In this document: positions 16,641 through 25,575 of the stretch, in pieces | How the letters are laid out: the number at the start of each line of letters is the position of its first letter | Position numbering within the stretch: the stretch's first letter is position 1 | Source of the DNA: Betaproteobacteria bacterium | GTDB taxonomy: Bacteria > Pseudomonadota > Gammaproteobacteria > Burkholderiales > SG8-41 | Reading direction: 5' to 3' | Assembly: GCA_947486575.1 (NCBI GenBank) | Contig: CANKUB010000019.1 | Location: forward strand, 1 to 49,432 | Length of the DNA stretch: 49,432 bases | Made by a program: the position numbers and the translations under genes | Notes under the pieces: generated by a model | What the model was told of the DNA's origin: nothing | The model's input: the letters and a program-made list of their open reading frames with translations, nothing else | Database searches by the model: none

Positions 16641-17483
16641 CTACAACTTCAGCGTCTTTGCCAGCCATGCAGAAACAATCCCTGCCACATGCGCTTCACG
16701 ATCATTGTAAAAGTGGTCGCAGTTGGCAACGATGTTCACTTCGCACGGCCCGCCGCACGCTGCTGCAAATTCCTCGGCGGGATAGCGGTCGCGGTCTTCC
16801 TTGTCGCCACGTATCGCGAGCACCGGGCATTTGATCTGCGGCGCGAGCGCAATGGTGTCGGGCACACTGACGATACGATCCAGAAAACTTTCTGCGCTGA
16901 TCACGTACCACCAGCCCGGCATGAACATGAGGTCGCGTCCGCGGCCTGCGGCCACCATGTCATGCGCCTGCTGCGTCAATACATCAAGCTTGCCTGCTGC
17001 AAAAAGATTTTCAGTGCCGCCCGAAGTATCCTGCCGCACACTGCCGCGCCCCGCTGACAGCAATACCAGCGCAGGCGTGTTGGGGTGATCGGCCACATGC
17101 CTTGTGGACAGCATGCCGCCGTTGCTGTGGCCCATGACGATCGGATTGGCATATGCGCCTTTGCCGCGTGCCGCCAGCCATTGTGCTGCATAACGATTGT
17201 CCGCCACGGCCTCGGCCGTGGTCTGAAACGCGCCGCCTTCCGCTGCGCGACTGGCGCGCGTGGTGAGGATGTCATGACCACGGCGGTTAAATGCCAACAC
17301 CGCGATACCGAGTTGGGTCAGCACGGGCGGCAGAAAACGTGCGCCGCCGGTGTAAAAATTCATGGTGTTGCCGTGAAAATACAACGCGGCAGCTTTGGTT
17401 CCGCCTTCGCCTTCATCCGGCTCGTGGAAAGCGCCATCGATGGGATAGGTATCGGTCTGTATGGTGACGAGCTGGGTGCGCAA
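16641..17483 (-). CDS. Alpha/beta hydrolase
   Basis: A 280-residue cytoplasmic alpha/beta hydrolase. The nucleophile elbow is GHSNGG (near residue 118), the acid is likely in IRGDKEDRDRY and the catalytic His in NCDHFYNDREAH. An oxyanion-region block YFHGNTMNFYTGG precedes it. The probable start is TTG 17483, with TGAGGA seven bases upstream; no ATG or GTG occurs at a suitable place. Likely an esterase or thioesterase; the substrate is unknown. Confidence 0.8.
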   Translation of the reverse strand: MRTQLVTIQTDTYPIDGAFHEPDEGEGGTKAAALYFHGNTMNFYTGGARFLPPVLTQLGIAVLAFNRRGHDILTTRASRAAEGGAFQTTAEAVADNRYAAQWLAARGKGAYANPIVMGHSNGGMLSTRHVADHPNTPALVLLSAGRGSVRQDTSGGTENLFAAGKLDVLTQQAHDMVAAGRGRDLMFMPGWWYVISAESFLDRIVSVPDTIALAPQIKCPVLAIRGDKEDRDRYPAEEFAAACGGPCEVNIVANCDHFYNDREAHVAGIVSAWLAKTLKL

Positions 17484-17504
17484 ATTAATTCCTCAGAACA
17501 TTGG

Positions 17505-17537
17505 TAGCCCGGAATACGCTACGCTGCTTCCGGGCTA
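17505..17537. repeat. REP-like palindrome
   Basis: TAGCCCGGAA (17505-17514) and TTCCGGGCTA (17528-17537) form a perfect ten-base inverted repeat with a 13-base loop. The TAGCCCGGA...TCCGGGCTA type is a widespread proteobacterial intergenic repeat. It sits between the hydrolase and cytochrome b561 genes, both on the minus strand. Confidence 0.7.
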
Positions 17538-17544
17538 TCGATAG

Positions 17545-18075
17545 CTATCGCCACATGCGTCGCATCACACCATCTTTGGCGATCATGTGTTTTATCGCCG
17601 CTGCAATGTGTATCGCAATCAGCGTCATGAATACAATCACAGTCACGTTATGCACCTGCGAACAAATTTCTTTGTAGGCAGGCGCGTCCCAACCCCAATG
17701 CGGCAGGGTGTAGCCGAAATACTTGATCGGATACTTGGTGAATGATGAGCCGAGATAGCCCGACACCGGCATGATGATCATGCAGGCGTAAAGCGCCCAA
17801 TGACTGATCCTGGAAGCCAGCTTCTGCCACGACGGAATGTGATCTGGCAGCGGAGGTGAACCGTGTGTGAAGCGCCACACCACGCGCAGCAGGATAAGCA
17901 TGCCCAGCGTCAGGCCAATCGATTTGTGAATATTGAACCAGTAGACGCGCTGGCCTGGCGGATTCTTGGGAATCTCAATCATCGACCAGCCGATGGCGAT
18001 CTGCCACAACACGCCGAATGCAATCAACCAATGCAGAATAATGGCGACTTGGGTATAGCGTTCTGATCTGCTCAT
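17545..18075 (-). CDS. Cytochrome b561 family protein
   Basis: A 176-residue inner-membrane di-heme cytochrome b with four predicted transmembrane helices. Candidate heme ligands are His in ILHWLIAFG (TM1), NIHKSIG (before TM2), RISHWALYAC (TM3) and IHIAAAIKH (TM4). It would pass electrons between a periplasmic donor and the quinone pool. ATG 18075 is preferred because it opens directly into the family N terminus (SERYTQVAIILHW). It follows the cytochrome c gene by 16 bp and is the last gene of the PQQ-dehydrogenase operon. Confidence 0.88.
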   Translation of the reverse strand: MSRSERYTQVAIILHWLIAFGVLWQIAIGWSMIEIPKNPPGQRVYWFNIHKSIGLTLGMLILLRVVWRFTHGSPPLPDHIPSWQKLASRISHWALYACMIIMPVSGYLGSSFTKYPIKYFGYTLPHWGWDAPAYKEICSQVHNVTVIVFMTLIAIHIAAAIKHMIAKDGVMRRMWR

Positions 18076-18091
18076 GATGACACCTGCTTGA

Positions 18092-18424
18092 TTATTTTTC
18101 CCCAGCGATGACGTAGGCCCATAACGCTTCGATGTCATCCTTACTCAACAGGCCACCCCAAGGCGGCATTTGATTTTTGCCTTTGGATACCGATGTCAAA
18201 AAGCGGCTTTTTTCATCACGCGGAAAAATACGCAGATCAAATGCGCCTTGCGGATCCAGCATACGCGGGCCGTGACACGGCGAACAATTTTGTGAATAGG
18301 TTACCGAGCCTTTTTTGATTTGCTCCGGTGACGGTGCATCCGGTGCATCTGCCTGCACAACTGCGGCATACGCGCATGCGCATGCCGCGATGGCGGCGAC
18401 CGTAAAACGCGTTACTTTAAGCAA
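18092..18424 (-). CDS. Periplasmic class I cytochrome c
   Basis: A 110-residue monoheme cytochrome c with a signal peptide (VTRFTVAAIAACACAYAAVV, cleavage near QA-D). The heme site is C48-S-P-C51-H52, and the distal Met is likely in KNQMPPWGG. The probable start is TTG 18424, with AAGGAAG seven bases upstream; the longer open frame runs into the end of the preceding gene. It lies between the last PQQ dehydrogenase gene and cytochrome b561, so it is probably the electron acceptor for those enzymes (a cytochrome cL/XoxG-like role, by inference). Confidence 0.85.
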   Translation of the reverse strand: MLKVTRFTVAAIAACACAYAAVVQADAPDAPSPEQIKKGSVTYSQNCSPCHGPRMLDPQGAFDLRIFPRDEKSRFLTSVSKGKNQMPPWGGLLSKDDIEALWAYVIAGEK

Positions 18425-18464
18425 CTTTCTGCTTCCTTTACTGATTGGCTGAATTGCGAATCGC

Positions 18465-20135
18465 TTATTGATCGAATAGTGCAAACGTCCACACCGACCC
18501 GCCCAACGGAATATCCGGCAGGCCGCGCCGCCCTGACCCCGAACCACCCAAGCCAGAAAGAATGGTTACATACTGTTTGCCGCCTTTGGTCCAGGTAATA
18601 GGCTGCGCGTTAACGCCGGAGCCCGTTTTGAACGACCACAACGTGCTGCCGTTGTCGGCATCCAGCGCTATAACTTCGCCCGTGTGCTTGCCGGTAAACA
18701 GCAAACCGCCTTTGGTGGCGAGCATTGCGGAAGCAATCATCTCGCCATGCAGCGGTGTGCGCCATTTGGCCTTGCCTGTCATTGGGTCTATCGCTTCAAT
18801 ATGTCCCGCCAGCGTATCGGTTTTGACAGGAGACATCACGTTTTGAATGCCCTGATAGCGTGAACCTGCCTTGAATTCGGCTAAGGGAAGAAATTTGTAG
18901 GTTGAATAACCGTGGTTGGTATTCGCGTAGAGCAGTCCGTTATTCGGATTGAATGCCGCGTGCGGCCAGTTCTTGGCACCGCGTATGCTGGGCCACATTT
19001 CAATTTCCTTACCGGCCCGCAGCGCTTTAGATTCGTCAGACTCCACCGGGCGACCGGTTTTCAGATCAACGTGCGTAGCCCAATTCACTTTGGCGTAGGG
19101 TTGCGCCGACAGCAATTGCCCATTCGCGCGATCCAGAACATACAAAAAGCCGTTGCGGCTCATGTGCATGCCGACTTTGCGCTTCTGCCCGTTGACGTTG
19201 ATTTCGCCGAGGATGGTTTCCCAGGTATCCCAGTCCCACACATCGTTAGGCGCAATTTGATAGTGCCAGACGATCTCACCCGTCTTCGGGCGTATGGCAA
19301 GGATAGATGACACATAAAGATTATCACCCTTGCGTTTTTCCGATGTCCACGGACCGGCATTGCCGGTACCCCAATACGCCAAGTCGAGCTCGGCATCGTA
19401 AGAGCCCGATATCCAGGTGCTGCCACCACCATGCTGATAAGTCTCAGGCGGACTCCATGTGTCGTGGCCTTTTTCGCCGGGCCCCGCCGTGGTGTAACGA
19501 CGCCATAGTTTTTTGCCGGTGGCGGGATCCCAACCATCCACAAAGCAGCGTGCGCCAAATTCCGCGCCGGAGCAGCCGGTCATCACCACCCCGTTGGCCA
19601 CGAGTGGCGCCACGGTGAGAGAGTAACCTTCCTTCCATTCCGCAACCTTTTGTTTCCACAGCTCTTTTCCGGTTTTTTGATCGAGTGCCACCACATGCGC
19701 ATCGAGCGTGGTGCGGAACACCTTGCCCTCGTACAGCGCTACCCCCTTGTTGGAGTTGCCACAGCACACAACACGGGGCGTATCCGGATCGAAATTCACC
19801 GCCGTGCGCCAGATCATTTTGCCGGTGATAGCATCGATGGCATACGTCCAACGCGCATTCGATACATACATCACGCCCTCATAAATCAGCGGCTGCGCCT
19901 GTTCACCCAGATCGTTGTCGAGTGACAGGCTCCACACAGGCACCATTTTCTTAACGTTACTCTTGTTGATTTTGTCGAGCGTGCTGTAACGATTTTGGTG
20001 ATAACCCATGCCGTAGGTCAACACGTTGTCGGTGCTGCCTCCATTGCCATCGGCGCGCAATTCCTGCGCCGTTTGCGCTGAGACTTTGCCTGTGAGGCCA
20101 AGTGCCAGAACCAATGCCATTACAAAATATTTCAT
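18465..20135 (-). CDS. PQQ-dependent alcohol dehydrogenase, Asp-x-Asp type (paralog 1)
   Basis: A 556-residue periplasmic quinoprotein of the methanol/ethanol dehydrogenase family, an eight-bladed propeller oxidising alcohols with PQQ. A signal peptide (MKYFVMALVLALGLTGKVSA) is followed by vicinal Cys 124-125 (VVCCG), E192 (SGAEF), N259 (GTGN) and the catalytic D301. D303 two residues later (DWD) matches the extra Asp of lanthanide-dependent XoxF/ExaF enzymes. There is no C-terminal heme domain. It is the fourth and last of four tandem paralogs in transcription order, just before the cytochrome c gene, and is closest to its neighbour at 20168. GGGGAGAAG lies upstream of the ATG. Confidence 0.93.
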   Translation of the reverse strand: MKYFVMALVLALGLTGKVSAQTAQELRADGNGGSTDNVLTYGMGYHQNRYSTLDKINKSNVKKMVPVWSLSLDNDLGEQAQPLIYEGVMYVSNARWTYAIDAITGKMIWRTAVNFDPDTPRVVCCGNSNKGVALYEGKVFRTTLDAHVVALDQKTGKELWKQKVAEWKEGYSLTVAPLVANGVVMTGCSGAEFGARCFVDGWDPATGKKLWRRYTTAGPGEKGHDTWSPPETYQHGGGSTWISGSYDAELDLAYWGTGNAGPWTSEKRKGDNLYVSSILAIRPKTGEIVWHYQIAPNDVWDWDTWETILGEINVNGQKRKVGMHMSRNGFLYVLDRANGQLLSAQPYAKVNWATHVDLKTGRPVESDESKALRAGKEIEMWPSIRGAKNWPHAAFNPNNGLLYANTNHGYSTYKFLPLAEFKAGSRYQGIQNVMSPVKTDTLAGHIEAIDPMTGKAKWRTPLHGEMIASAMLATKGGLLFTGKHTGEVIALDADNGSTLWSFKTGSGVNAQPITWTKGGKQYVTILSGLGGSGSGRRGLPDIPLGGSVWTFALFDQ

Positions 20136-20167
20136 GGTCTTCTCCCCTTGTGATGGAACAAATTCAC

Positions 20168-21841
20168 CTATTGATCAAATAATGCAAACGTCCACACCGA
20201 GCCGCCCGCCGGCAGCGTGTTGGGCAACCCACGGCGGGCAGAAGCCACGCCGCCCATACCAGACAGTATGGTGACGTATTGCTTGCCGTTTTTGGTCCAG
20301 GTGATTGGCTGCGCGTTGATGCCAGAGCTGGTCTTGAACGACCACAGTTGCGCACCGGTGTCGGCATCCAGTGCTATGAACTCGCCGGAAAATTTCCCGG
20401 TAAAGAGCAGCCCGCCTGCCGTCGCCAGCATCGCCGATGCGTTGCGGTGTCCAACGAGCGGCACGCGCCACTTCGGCTTGCCAGTTAGCGGGTCAATCGC
20501 CTCCATGTGCCCGGACGGTGCGTCACTGGGCGTGGGTGGATAAATATTTTCAATGCCCATGTAGCGAAAACCGGGTTTGTATTCTTCCAAGGGGGTGAAT
20601 TTGAAGGTCGAGTAGCTATCCAGCGTGTTCGCGTAGAGCAGGCCCGTGTTCGGGTTAAACGCGGCGTGCGGCCAGTTTTTGGCGCCGTTGATGCTGGGCC
20701 ATATCTGGATGGTACCGCCAGCGCGCAGCTTCTTCGACTCCTCAGATTCCACCGGCCGACCGGTTTTCAGATCGACATGCGTCGCCCAGTTGACCTTGGC
20801 GAATGGATTGGCGGAGAGCAACTGGCCATTGGTGCGGTCGATTACGTATAAAAAGCCGTTGCGAGACATGTGCATGATGACCTTGCGCCGCTGCCCATTG
20901 ACAGTAATCTCGCTCTGAATCATTTCCCAGGAGTCCCAGTCGAACACATCGTTGGGTGCGAACTGGTAATGCCAAGCGATTTCGCCAGTCTTCGGGCGAA
21001 TCGCCAGGACGGACGACACGTAGAGGTTGTCACCCTTGCGCTTGGCATCGTTCCACGGCCCCCCGTTGCCGGTGCCCCAATAGAGCAGATCCAATTCAGG
21101 ATCGTACGAGCCGGTAATCCAGGTGCTGGCACCGCCCGTTTTGTAAGACTCCGGCGGTTGCCACGTCTCATGGCCCTTTTCGCCGGGGCCGGCGGTGGTG
21201 TAACGCCGCCATAGTTTCTTGCCGGTGGCCGGGTCCCAGCCGTCGAGGAAGCAGCGCGCACCGAATTCCGCGCCAGAGCAGCCGGTGATCACCACGCCGT
21301 TGGCAATCTGCGGTGCCACTGTCATTGAATAACCCTCTTTCCACTCGGCGGCTTTCTGGCGCCAGATTTCCTTGCCGGTTTTTTGATCCAGCGCGATCAC
21401 GAACGCATCGAGCGTGCCGCGAAACACCTTGCCGTCGTAGATCGCCACGCCTTTGTTTGAGTTGCCGCAGCACACCACGCGCGGCGTATCCGGATCAAAA
21501 TTCACCGCTGTGCGCCAGATCACGTTGCCGGTCAGGGCATCCATCGCATAGGTCCAGCGCGCGTTGGACACGTACATCACGCCGTTGTGAATCAGCGGCT
21601 GCGCCTGCTCACCGAGTTCATTGTCGAGCGAGGTACTCCACACCGGCACCATGCGCTTGACGTTGCTCTTGTTGATTTTGTCGAGCGGACTGTAGCGATT
21701 CTGGTGGTAGCCCATGCCATAGGTCAGCACATTGTCGGTGTTACCCCCCTTGTTGCCATCGGCGCGCAACTCTGTGTCCGTTTGCGCAACGGCGACACTT
21801 GCCAATCCGAGCAGCGTCAATGCCAATGCAAAATTTCTCAT
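20168..21841 (-). CDS. PQQ-dependent alcohol dehydrogenase, Asp-x-Asp type (paralog 2)
   Basis: A 557-residue quinoprotein dehydrogenase, collinear with paralog 1 without gaps over the first 300 residues, so probably the product of a recent local duplication. It has a signal peptide (MRNFALALTLLGLASVAVAQ), Cys 124-125, E192, N259, catalytic D301 and the lanthanide-type D303 (FDWDSW). ATG 21841 has AAAGGGG upstream; an upstream start nine codons earlier is less likely. It lies 32 bp upstream of paralog 1. Periplasmic, with electrons presumably going to the cytochrome c at 18092. Confidence 0.93.
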   Translation of the reverse strand: MRNFALALTLLGLASVAVAQTDTELRADGNKGGNTDNVLTYGMGYHQNRYSPLDKINKSNVKRMVPVWSTSLDNELGEQAQPLIHNGVMYVSNARWTYAMDALTGNVIWRTAVNFDPDTPRVVCCGNSNKGVAIYDGKVFRGTLDAFVIALDQKTGKEIWRQKAAEWKEGYSMTVAPQIANGVVITGCSGAEFGARCFLDGWDPATGKKLWRRYTTAGPGEKGHETWQPPESYKTGGASTWITGSYDPELDLLYWGTGNGGPWNDAKRKGDNLYVSSVLAIRPKTGEIAWHYQFAPNDVFDWDSWEMIQSEITVNGQRRKVIMHMSRNGFLYVIDRTNGQLLSANPFAKVNWATHVDLKTGRPVESEESKKLRAGGTIQIWPSINGAKNWPHAAFNPNTGLLYANTLDSYSTFKFTPLEEYKPGFRYMGIENIYPPTPSDAPSGHMEAIDPLTGKPKWRVPLVGHRNASAMLATAGGLLFTGKFSGEFIALDADTGAQLWSFKTSSGINAQPITWTKNGKQYVTILSGMGGVASARRGLPNTLPAGGSVWTFALFDQ

Positions 21842-21880
21842 CGATATTCCCCTTTTCAATTGTTGCAAATCAATCCCGAA

Positions 21881-23596
21881 TCAGTCCCTAAGCGCAAACG
21901 TCCACACCGAGCCGCCCAGCGGCACATTGCCCACGCGCGCGCGATGCGCCTGACCGTACAGCCCGCCCAATCCCGATAGCACGGTAATGTATTGCTTGCC
22001 CTGATGTGTCCAGGTGATCGGTTGTGAATTGACGCCGGAACTGGTTTGGAATTGCCACAAAGTGGCACCGGTGTCTGCATCCATCGCGTAAAACTCGCCC
22101 GTGTGCTTGCCGTTGAATAACAAGCCGCCGCCAGTTGCCAGCATGGCCGACCAGTTCTGATTATCCGTCAGCGGCACGCGCCACCTTGCTTTGCCGGTGA
22201 GCGGCTCGATGGCTTCGACATGCCCGTAAGGTTCGCCTTCCTTGACTGTAGTTAAGGTGTTTTCCATGCCCGTAAAACGTTGCCCCGGCTTGTACTCCAC
22301 CGGCACAAAACGGTAGATCGACCCTTGATGATTGGTATTGGCGTAGAGCAACCCGGTGTTAGGGTTGTAAGCCGCGTGCGGCCAGTTCTTCGCGCCGCGC
22401 ACGCTGGGCCACATTTCAATGGTTGCACCAGCGCGCAGTCTTTTAACGTCTTCCGATTCGACCGGACGCCCGGTAGCCATATCCACATGGGTTGCCCAGT
22501 TCACTTTACCAAAAGGCTTGGCGGAAATGAGTTTGCCGTTGGTGCGGTCAATCACATACAAGAAACCGTTGCGATTCATCTGCATTACGACTTTGCGCTT
22601 CTGGCCATCGATGGTGATGTCGGTGAGGATTAATTCCCACAGGGAATCCCAGTCGAAGGAATCATTGGGCACGAATTGGTAGTGCCACGCTATCTCGCCG
22701 GTTTTGGGCTTGATCGCAATAACTGCTGCGGCGTAAAGATTGTCGCCCTTGCGATTCGCCGGATTCCATGGCCCCGCGTTGCCTGTGCCCCAGTACACGA
22801 GATCGAGTTCAGGATCATACGAACCCGTGATCCATGTGCTGGCACCGCCATTTTTGTAGGCATCGCGCGGCTCCCATGTCTCATGGCCTTTTTCGCCGGG
22901 GCCAGCGGTAGTGTAGCGCCGCCACAATTTTTTGCCGGTTTCAGGATCCCAGCCGTCGAGAAAACCGCGTATGCCAAATTCTGCGCCGGAAATGCCGGTG
23001 ATCAGTACGCCATTGGCAATTTGCGGCGCGACGGTTTGTGAATATCCTTCCGTCCACTCAGCGGCTTTCTGGCGCCACATTTCCTTGCCGGTTTTTTGAT
23101 CCAGTGCAATCACGTGTGCATCGAGCGTGGTGCGAAATACTTTGCCTTTGTAGAGTGCCACGCCCTTGTTGGAGATACCGCAGCAGACTACGCGCGGCGT
23201 CTCCGGCGTAAAGTTAGTAGCCGTGCGCCAGATCTGTTTGCCGCTGAGTGCGTCGATGGCAAATGTCCACTTGGCGTTGCTGATGTACATCACGCCGTCG
23301 TAAATCATGGGTTGTGCCTGCTCGCCGAAATCGTTCTCCAGGCCTGCTGTCCATACGGGCGTGAGTTTTTTGATGTTGCTCTTGTTGATTTGATTCAGCG
23401 GGCTATAGCGATTCTGGTTGTACCCCATGCCGTAGGTCAGTACGTTGTCGGTGCTGGCTTGATCACCCACCAATTCAGCATCGGTCGGACCGACGCCGGT
23501 TTTGGTAGATTCCGCTACTGGTCCCATCTTTTCAGTCGCGCAGCCTGCCATTAGCGCGAATGAGGCCGCACAAATTAAGTATTTTATTTTATTCAT
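21881..23596 (-). CDS. PQQ-dependent alcohol dehydrogenase, Asp-x-Asp type, predicted lipoprotein (paralog 3)
   Basis: A 571-residue quinoprotein dehydrogenase with a lipoprotein signal rather than a plain signal peptide: MNKIKYLICAASFALMAGC, with the lipobox Cys at 19 followed by a linker of about 28 residues before the propeller. Active-site residues are Cys 138-139, E206, N273, D315 and the lanthanide-type D317 (FDWDSLW). Membrane attachment is unusual for this family. It differs from paralogs 1 and 2 in the ligand-side segment (GISGAEFGIRGF instead of GCSGAEFGARCF) and shares that with paralog 4. CAGGGGGA lies before the ATG. Confidence 0.92.
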   Translation of the reverse strand: MNKIKYLICAASFALMAGCATEKMGPVAESTKTGVGPTDAELVGDQASTDNVLTYGMGYNQNRYSPLNQINKSNIKKLTPVWTAGLENDFGEQAQPMIYDGVMYISNAKWTFAIDALSGKQIWRTATNFTPETPRVVCCGISNKGVALYKGKVFRTTLDAHVIALDQKTGKEMWRQKAAEWTEGYSQTVAPQIANGVLITGISGAEFGIRGFLDGWDPETGKKLWRRYTTAGPGEKGHETWEPRDAYKNGGASTWITGSYDPELDLVYWGTGNAGPWNPANRKGDNLYAAAVIAIKPKTGEIAWHYQFVPNDSFDWDSLWELILTDITIDGQKRKVVMQMNRNGFLYVIDRTNGKLISAKPFGKVNWATHVDMATGRPVESEDVKRLRAGATIEMWPSVRGAKNWPHAAYNPNTGLLYANTNHQGSIYRFVPVEYKPGQRFTGMENTLTTVKEGEPYGHVEAIEPLTGKARWRVPLTDNQNWSAMLATGGGLLFNGKHTGEFYAMDADTGATLWQFQTSSGVNSQPITWTHQGKQYITVLSGLGGLYGQAHRARVGNVPLGGSVWTFALRD

Positions 23597-23625
23597 TTTT
23601 ATCCCCCTGTAATTAAATGCCGCAA

Positions 23626-25308
23626 CTAATCATCTGCAAGCGCAAACGTCCACACCGATCCATTACGCGGCTGCCCCACGAAAAAATCGCCCATGCGTAG
23701 CACGCCGGTACCGCCCAAGCCCGATTGAATCGTCACGTATTGCTTGCCTTTGTGCGTAAAGGTAATCGGCTGCGCATTGATGCCCGACGGCGTTTTGAAT
23801 TGCCACAGCGTTTTGCCGCTATCCATATCCACCGCCGTGAATTCACCGGTGGCTTTGCCCGTGAACAGTAGCCCGCCTTTGGTCGCCAGCATCGAACTGT
23901 AGCTCGGCGTATCCTGCACCGGCGTGCGCCAGGCGTGTTTACCCGTCAACGGATTGATCGCATCCATGTGCCCAATCGGTCGTCCCGCTTCGCGCGGCGC
24001 AGGCAGGTTTTCAAAGCCGACGTAACGCGCCCCGACTTTGTATTCGCCCGGATCAGCCTTTTTAACCAGCCGCGAGTTGTGCATAGTATTGGCGTAGAGC
24101 AAACCGGTTTCCGGATTGAATGCCGCGTGCGCCCAGTTTTTTGCTCCCCACTGGCCTGGCCACAACTCCATCTGCTTGCCAGCACGGAATTCCTGGGTCA
24201 GCGCTGTTTCCACCGGGCGGCCCGTTTTCAAATCCACATGGCTCGCCCAACTGGTTTTCTCAAACGCGGGGGCGGCGATCAACTGCCCATTGGTGCGATC
24301 AACCACATACAAAAATCCGCCACGGCTCATGTGCATGATCACCTTGCGCGGCCTGCCCTCGTGCTGAACGTCGGCAATGATCCATTCCCAATTCGCATCC
24401 AGGTCGAACATCTCATTCGGCACCAGTTGATAGTGCCAGACAATTTCGCCGGTTTTCGGTTTGATCGCCAGCACCGACGCCGTGTAGAGGTTGTCGCCCG
24501 CACGTGAATCAGGATTCCACGGCGCTGCATTGCCCGTGCCCCAATACACCAGATCAAGTTGCGGATCATAGGAGCCAGTAATCCATGTCGAACCGCCGCC
24601 GCGTGCAGCAGCCGTCGCGTTAGGCCAGGTTTCGCTGCCCTTCTCGCCCGCCGCCGGAATCGTGTAACGCCGCCACAACTGCTTGCCGGTTTCGGGATCG
24701 TAACCATCAAGAAATCCGCGCACGCCGAATTCCGCACCAGATATGCCGGTGATCAACACACCATTGGCGATTTGCGGCGCGCCGATAATCGAGAAGCCTT
24801 CTTTCCATTCGGCAACTTTGGTTTTCCAAACCTCTTTGCCGGTTTTCTGATCGAGCGCCACCAGGTGCGCATCCAGCGTGCCGCGATACACGCGGCCGTT
24901 ATACAGCGCCGGCCCGCGATACGATTGCCCACAGCACACAACACGCGGCGTCGCAGGGTCAAAATTAACCGGCGTGCGCCACAACTGCTTGCCCATCGCC
25001 ACATCTATCGCCACCGTGAACTTGGCATTGGCCACATACATCACGCCGTCGAAAACCATCGGCTGACCTTGCTCTCCGAGCTCATTCTCCAGCGACAAAC
25101 TCCACACCGGAACCAGATTTTTTGCGTTGCGCTTGTTAATTTGCGTCAGCGTACTATAGCGATGCTGGCTATAGCTCATGCCGTAGTTCACCACGTTGTC
25201 CGTGTTGGCACTGCCTTTGATCAAATCCTGCTGCGACTGCGAGAAAGCATTAGATGACAATAGCAGCAAGGATGCCACTACCGAGGCTAACAAGGACAAG
25301 CGCCGCAT
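23626..25308 (-). CDS. PQQ-dependent alcohol dehydrogenase, Asp-x-Asp type (paralog 4, operon-first)
   Basis: A 560-residue quinoprotein dehydrogenase and the first gene of the tandem array in transcription order. Signal peptide MRRLSLLASVVASLLLLSSN, cleavage near FSQ. Active-site residues are Cys 125-126, E193, N260, D302 and the lanthanide-type D304 (FDLDANW). It is the most diverged of the four: AAPWN replaces AGPWN, and the active-site region reads NEMFDLD. The substrate loop differences suggest different alcohol specificity. The promoter of the array should lie in the 267 bp upstream. Confidence 0.92.
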   Translation of the reverse strand: MRRLSLLASVVASLLLLSSNAFSQSQQDLIKGSANTDNVVNYGMSYSQHRYSTLTQINKRNAKNLVPVWSLSLENELGEQGQPMVFDGVMYVANAKFTVAIDVAMGKQLWRTPVNFDPATPRVVCCGQSYRGPALYNGRVYRGTLDAHLVALDQKTGKEVWKTKVAEWKEGFSIIGAPQIANGVLITGISGAEFGVRGFLDGYDPETGKQLWRRYTIPAAGEKGSETWPNATAAARGGGSTWITGSYDPQLDLVYWGTGNAAPWNPDSRAGDNLYTASVLAIKPKTGEIVWHYQLVPNEMFDLDANWEWIIADVQHEGRPRKVIMHMSRGGFLYVVDRTNGQLIAAPAFEKTSWASHVDLKTGRPVETALTQEFRAGKQMELWPGQWGAKNWAHAAFNPETGLLYANTMHNSRLVKKADPGEYKVGARYVGFENLPAPREAGRPIGHMDAINPLTGKHAWRTPVQDTPSYSSMLATKGGLLFTGKATGEFTAVDMDSGKTLWQFKTPSGINAQPITFTHKGKQYVTIQSGLGGTGVLRMGDFFVGQPRNGSVWTFALADD

Positions 25309-25575
25309 AGGAAAGCTCCAGTGATATACAAAACTTTGAGAATAAATTACAGGCTGTTGTCAGCGCGGTTGCGTTGCGCTATCGCCGTTTAGTGAATTGA
25401 TTCTAGCAACTGACTCGCGCAATTACCATGGCCTCTTGTCCGGAGTTGCGTTGCGCGCACACACAGGATATTTCCCAATGGCGATGCTGCATCACAACAT
25501 AAACCTAACTATTTGAATCGATATGCAATAACCATGTCGGGTTCGACTATTCTGCGGCGGGGATAACTGCACAAT
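25309..25575. other. Intergenic region upstream of the PQQ-dehydrogenase array
   Basis: No gene is visible. The stretch separates the end of a Bug gene from the start of the four-gene array and probably holds the array promoter. I could not identify a convincing -35/-10 pair or a terminator. Confidence 0.4.
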
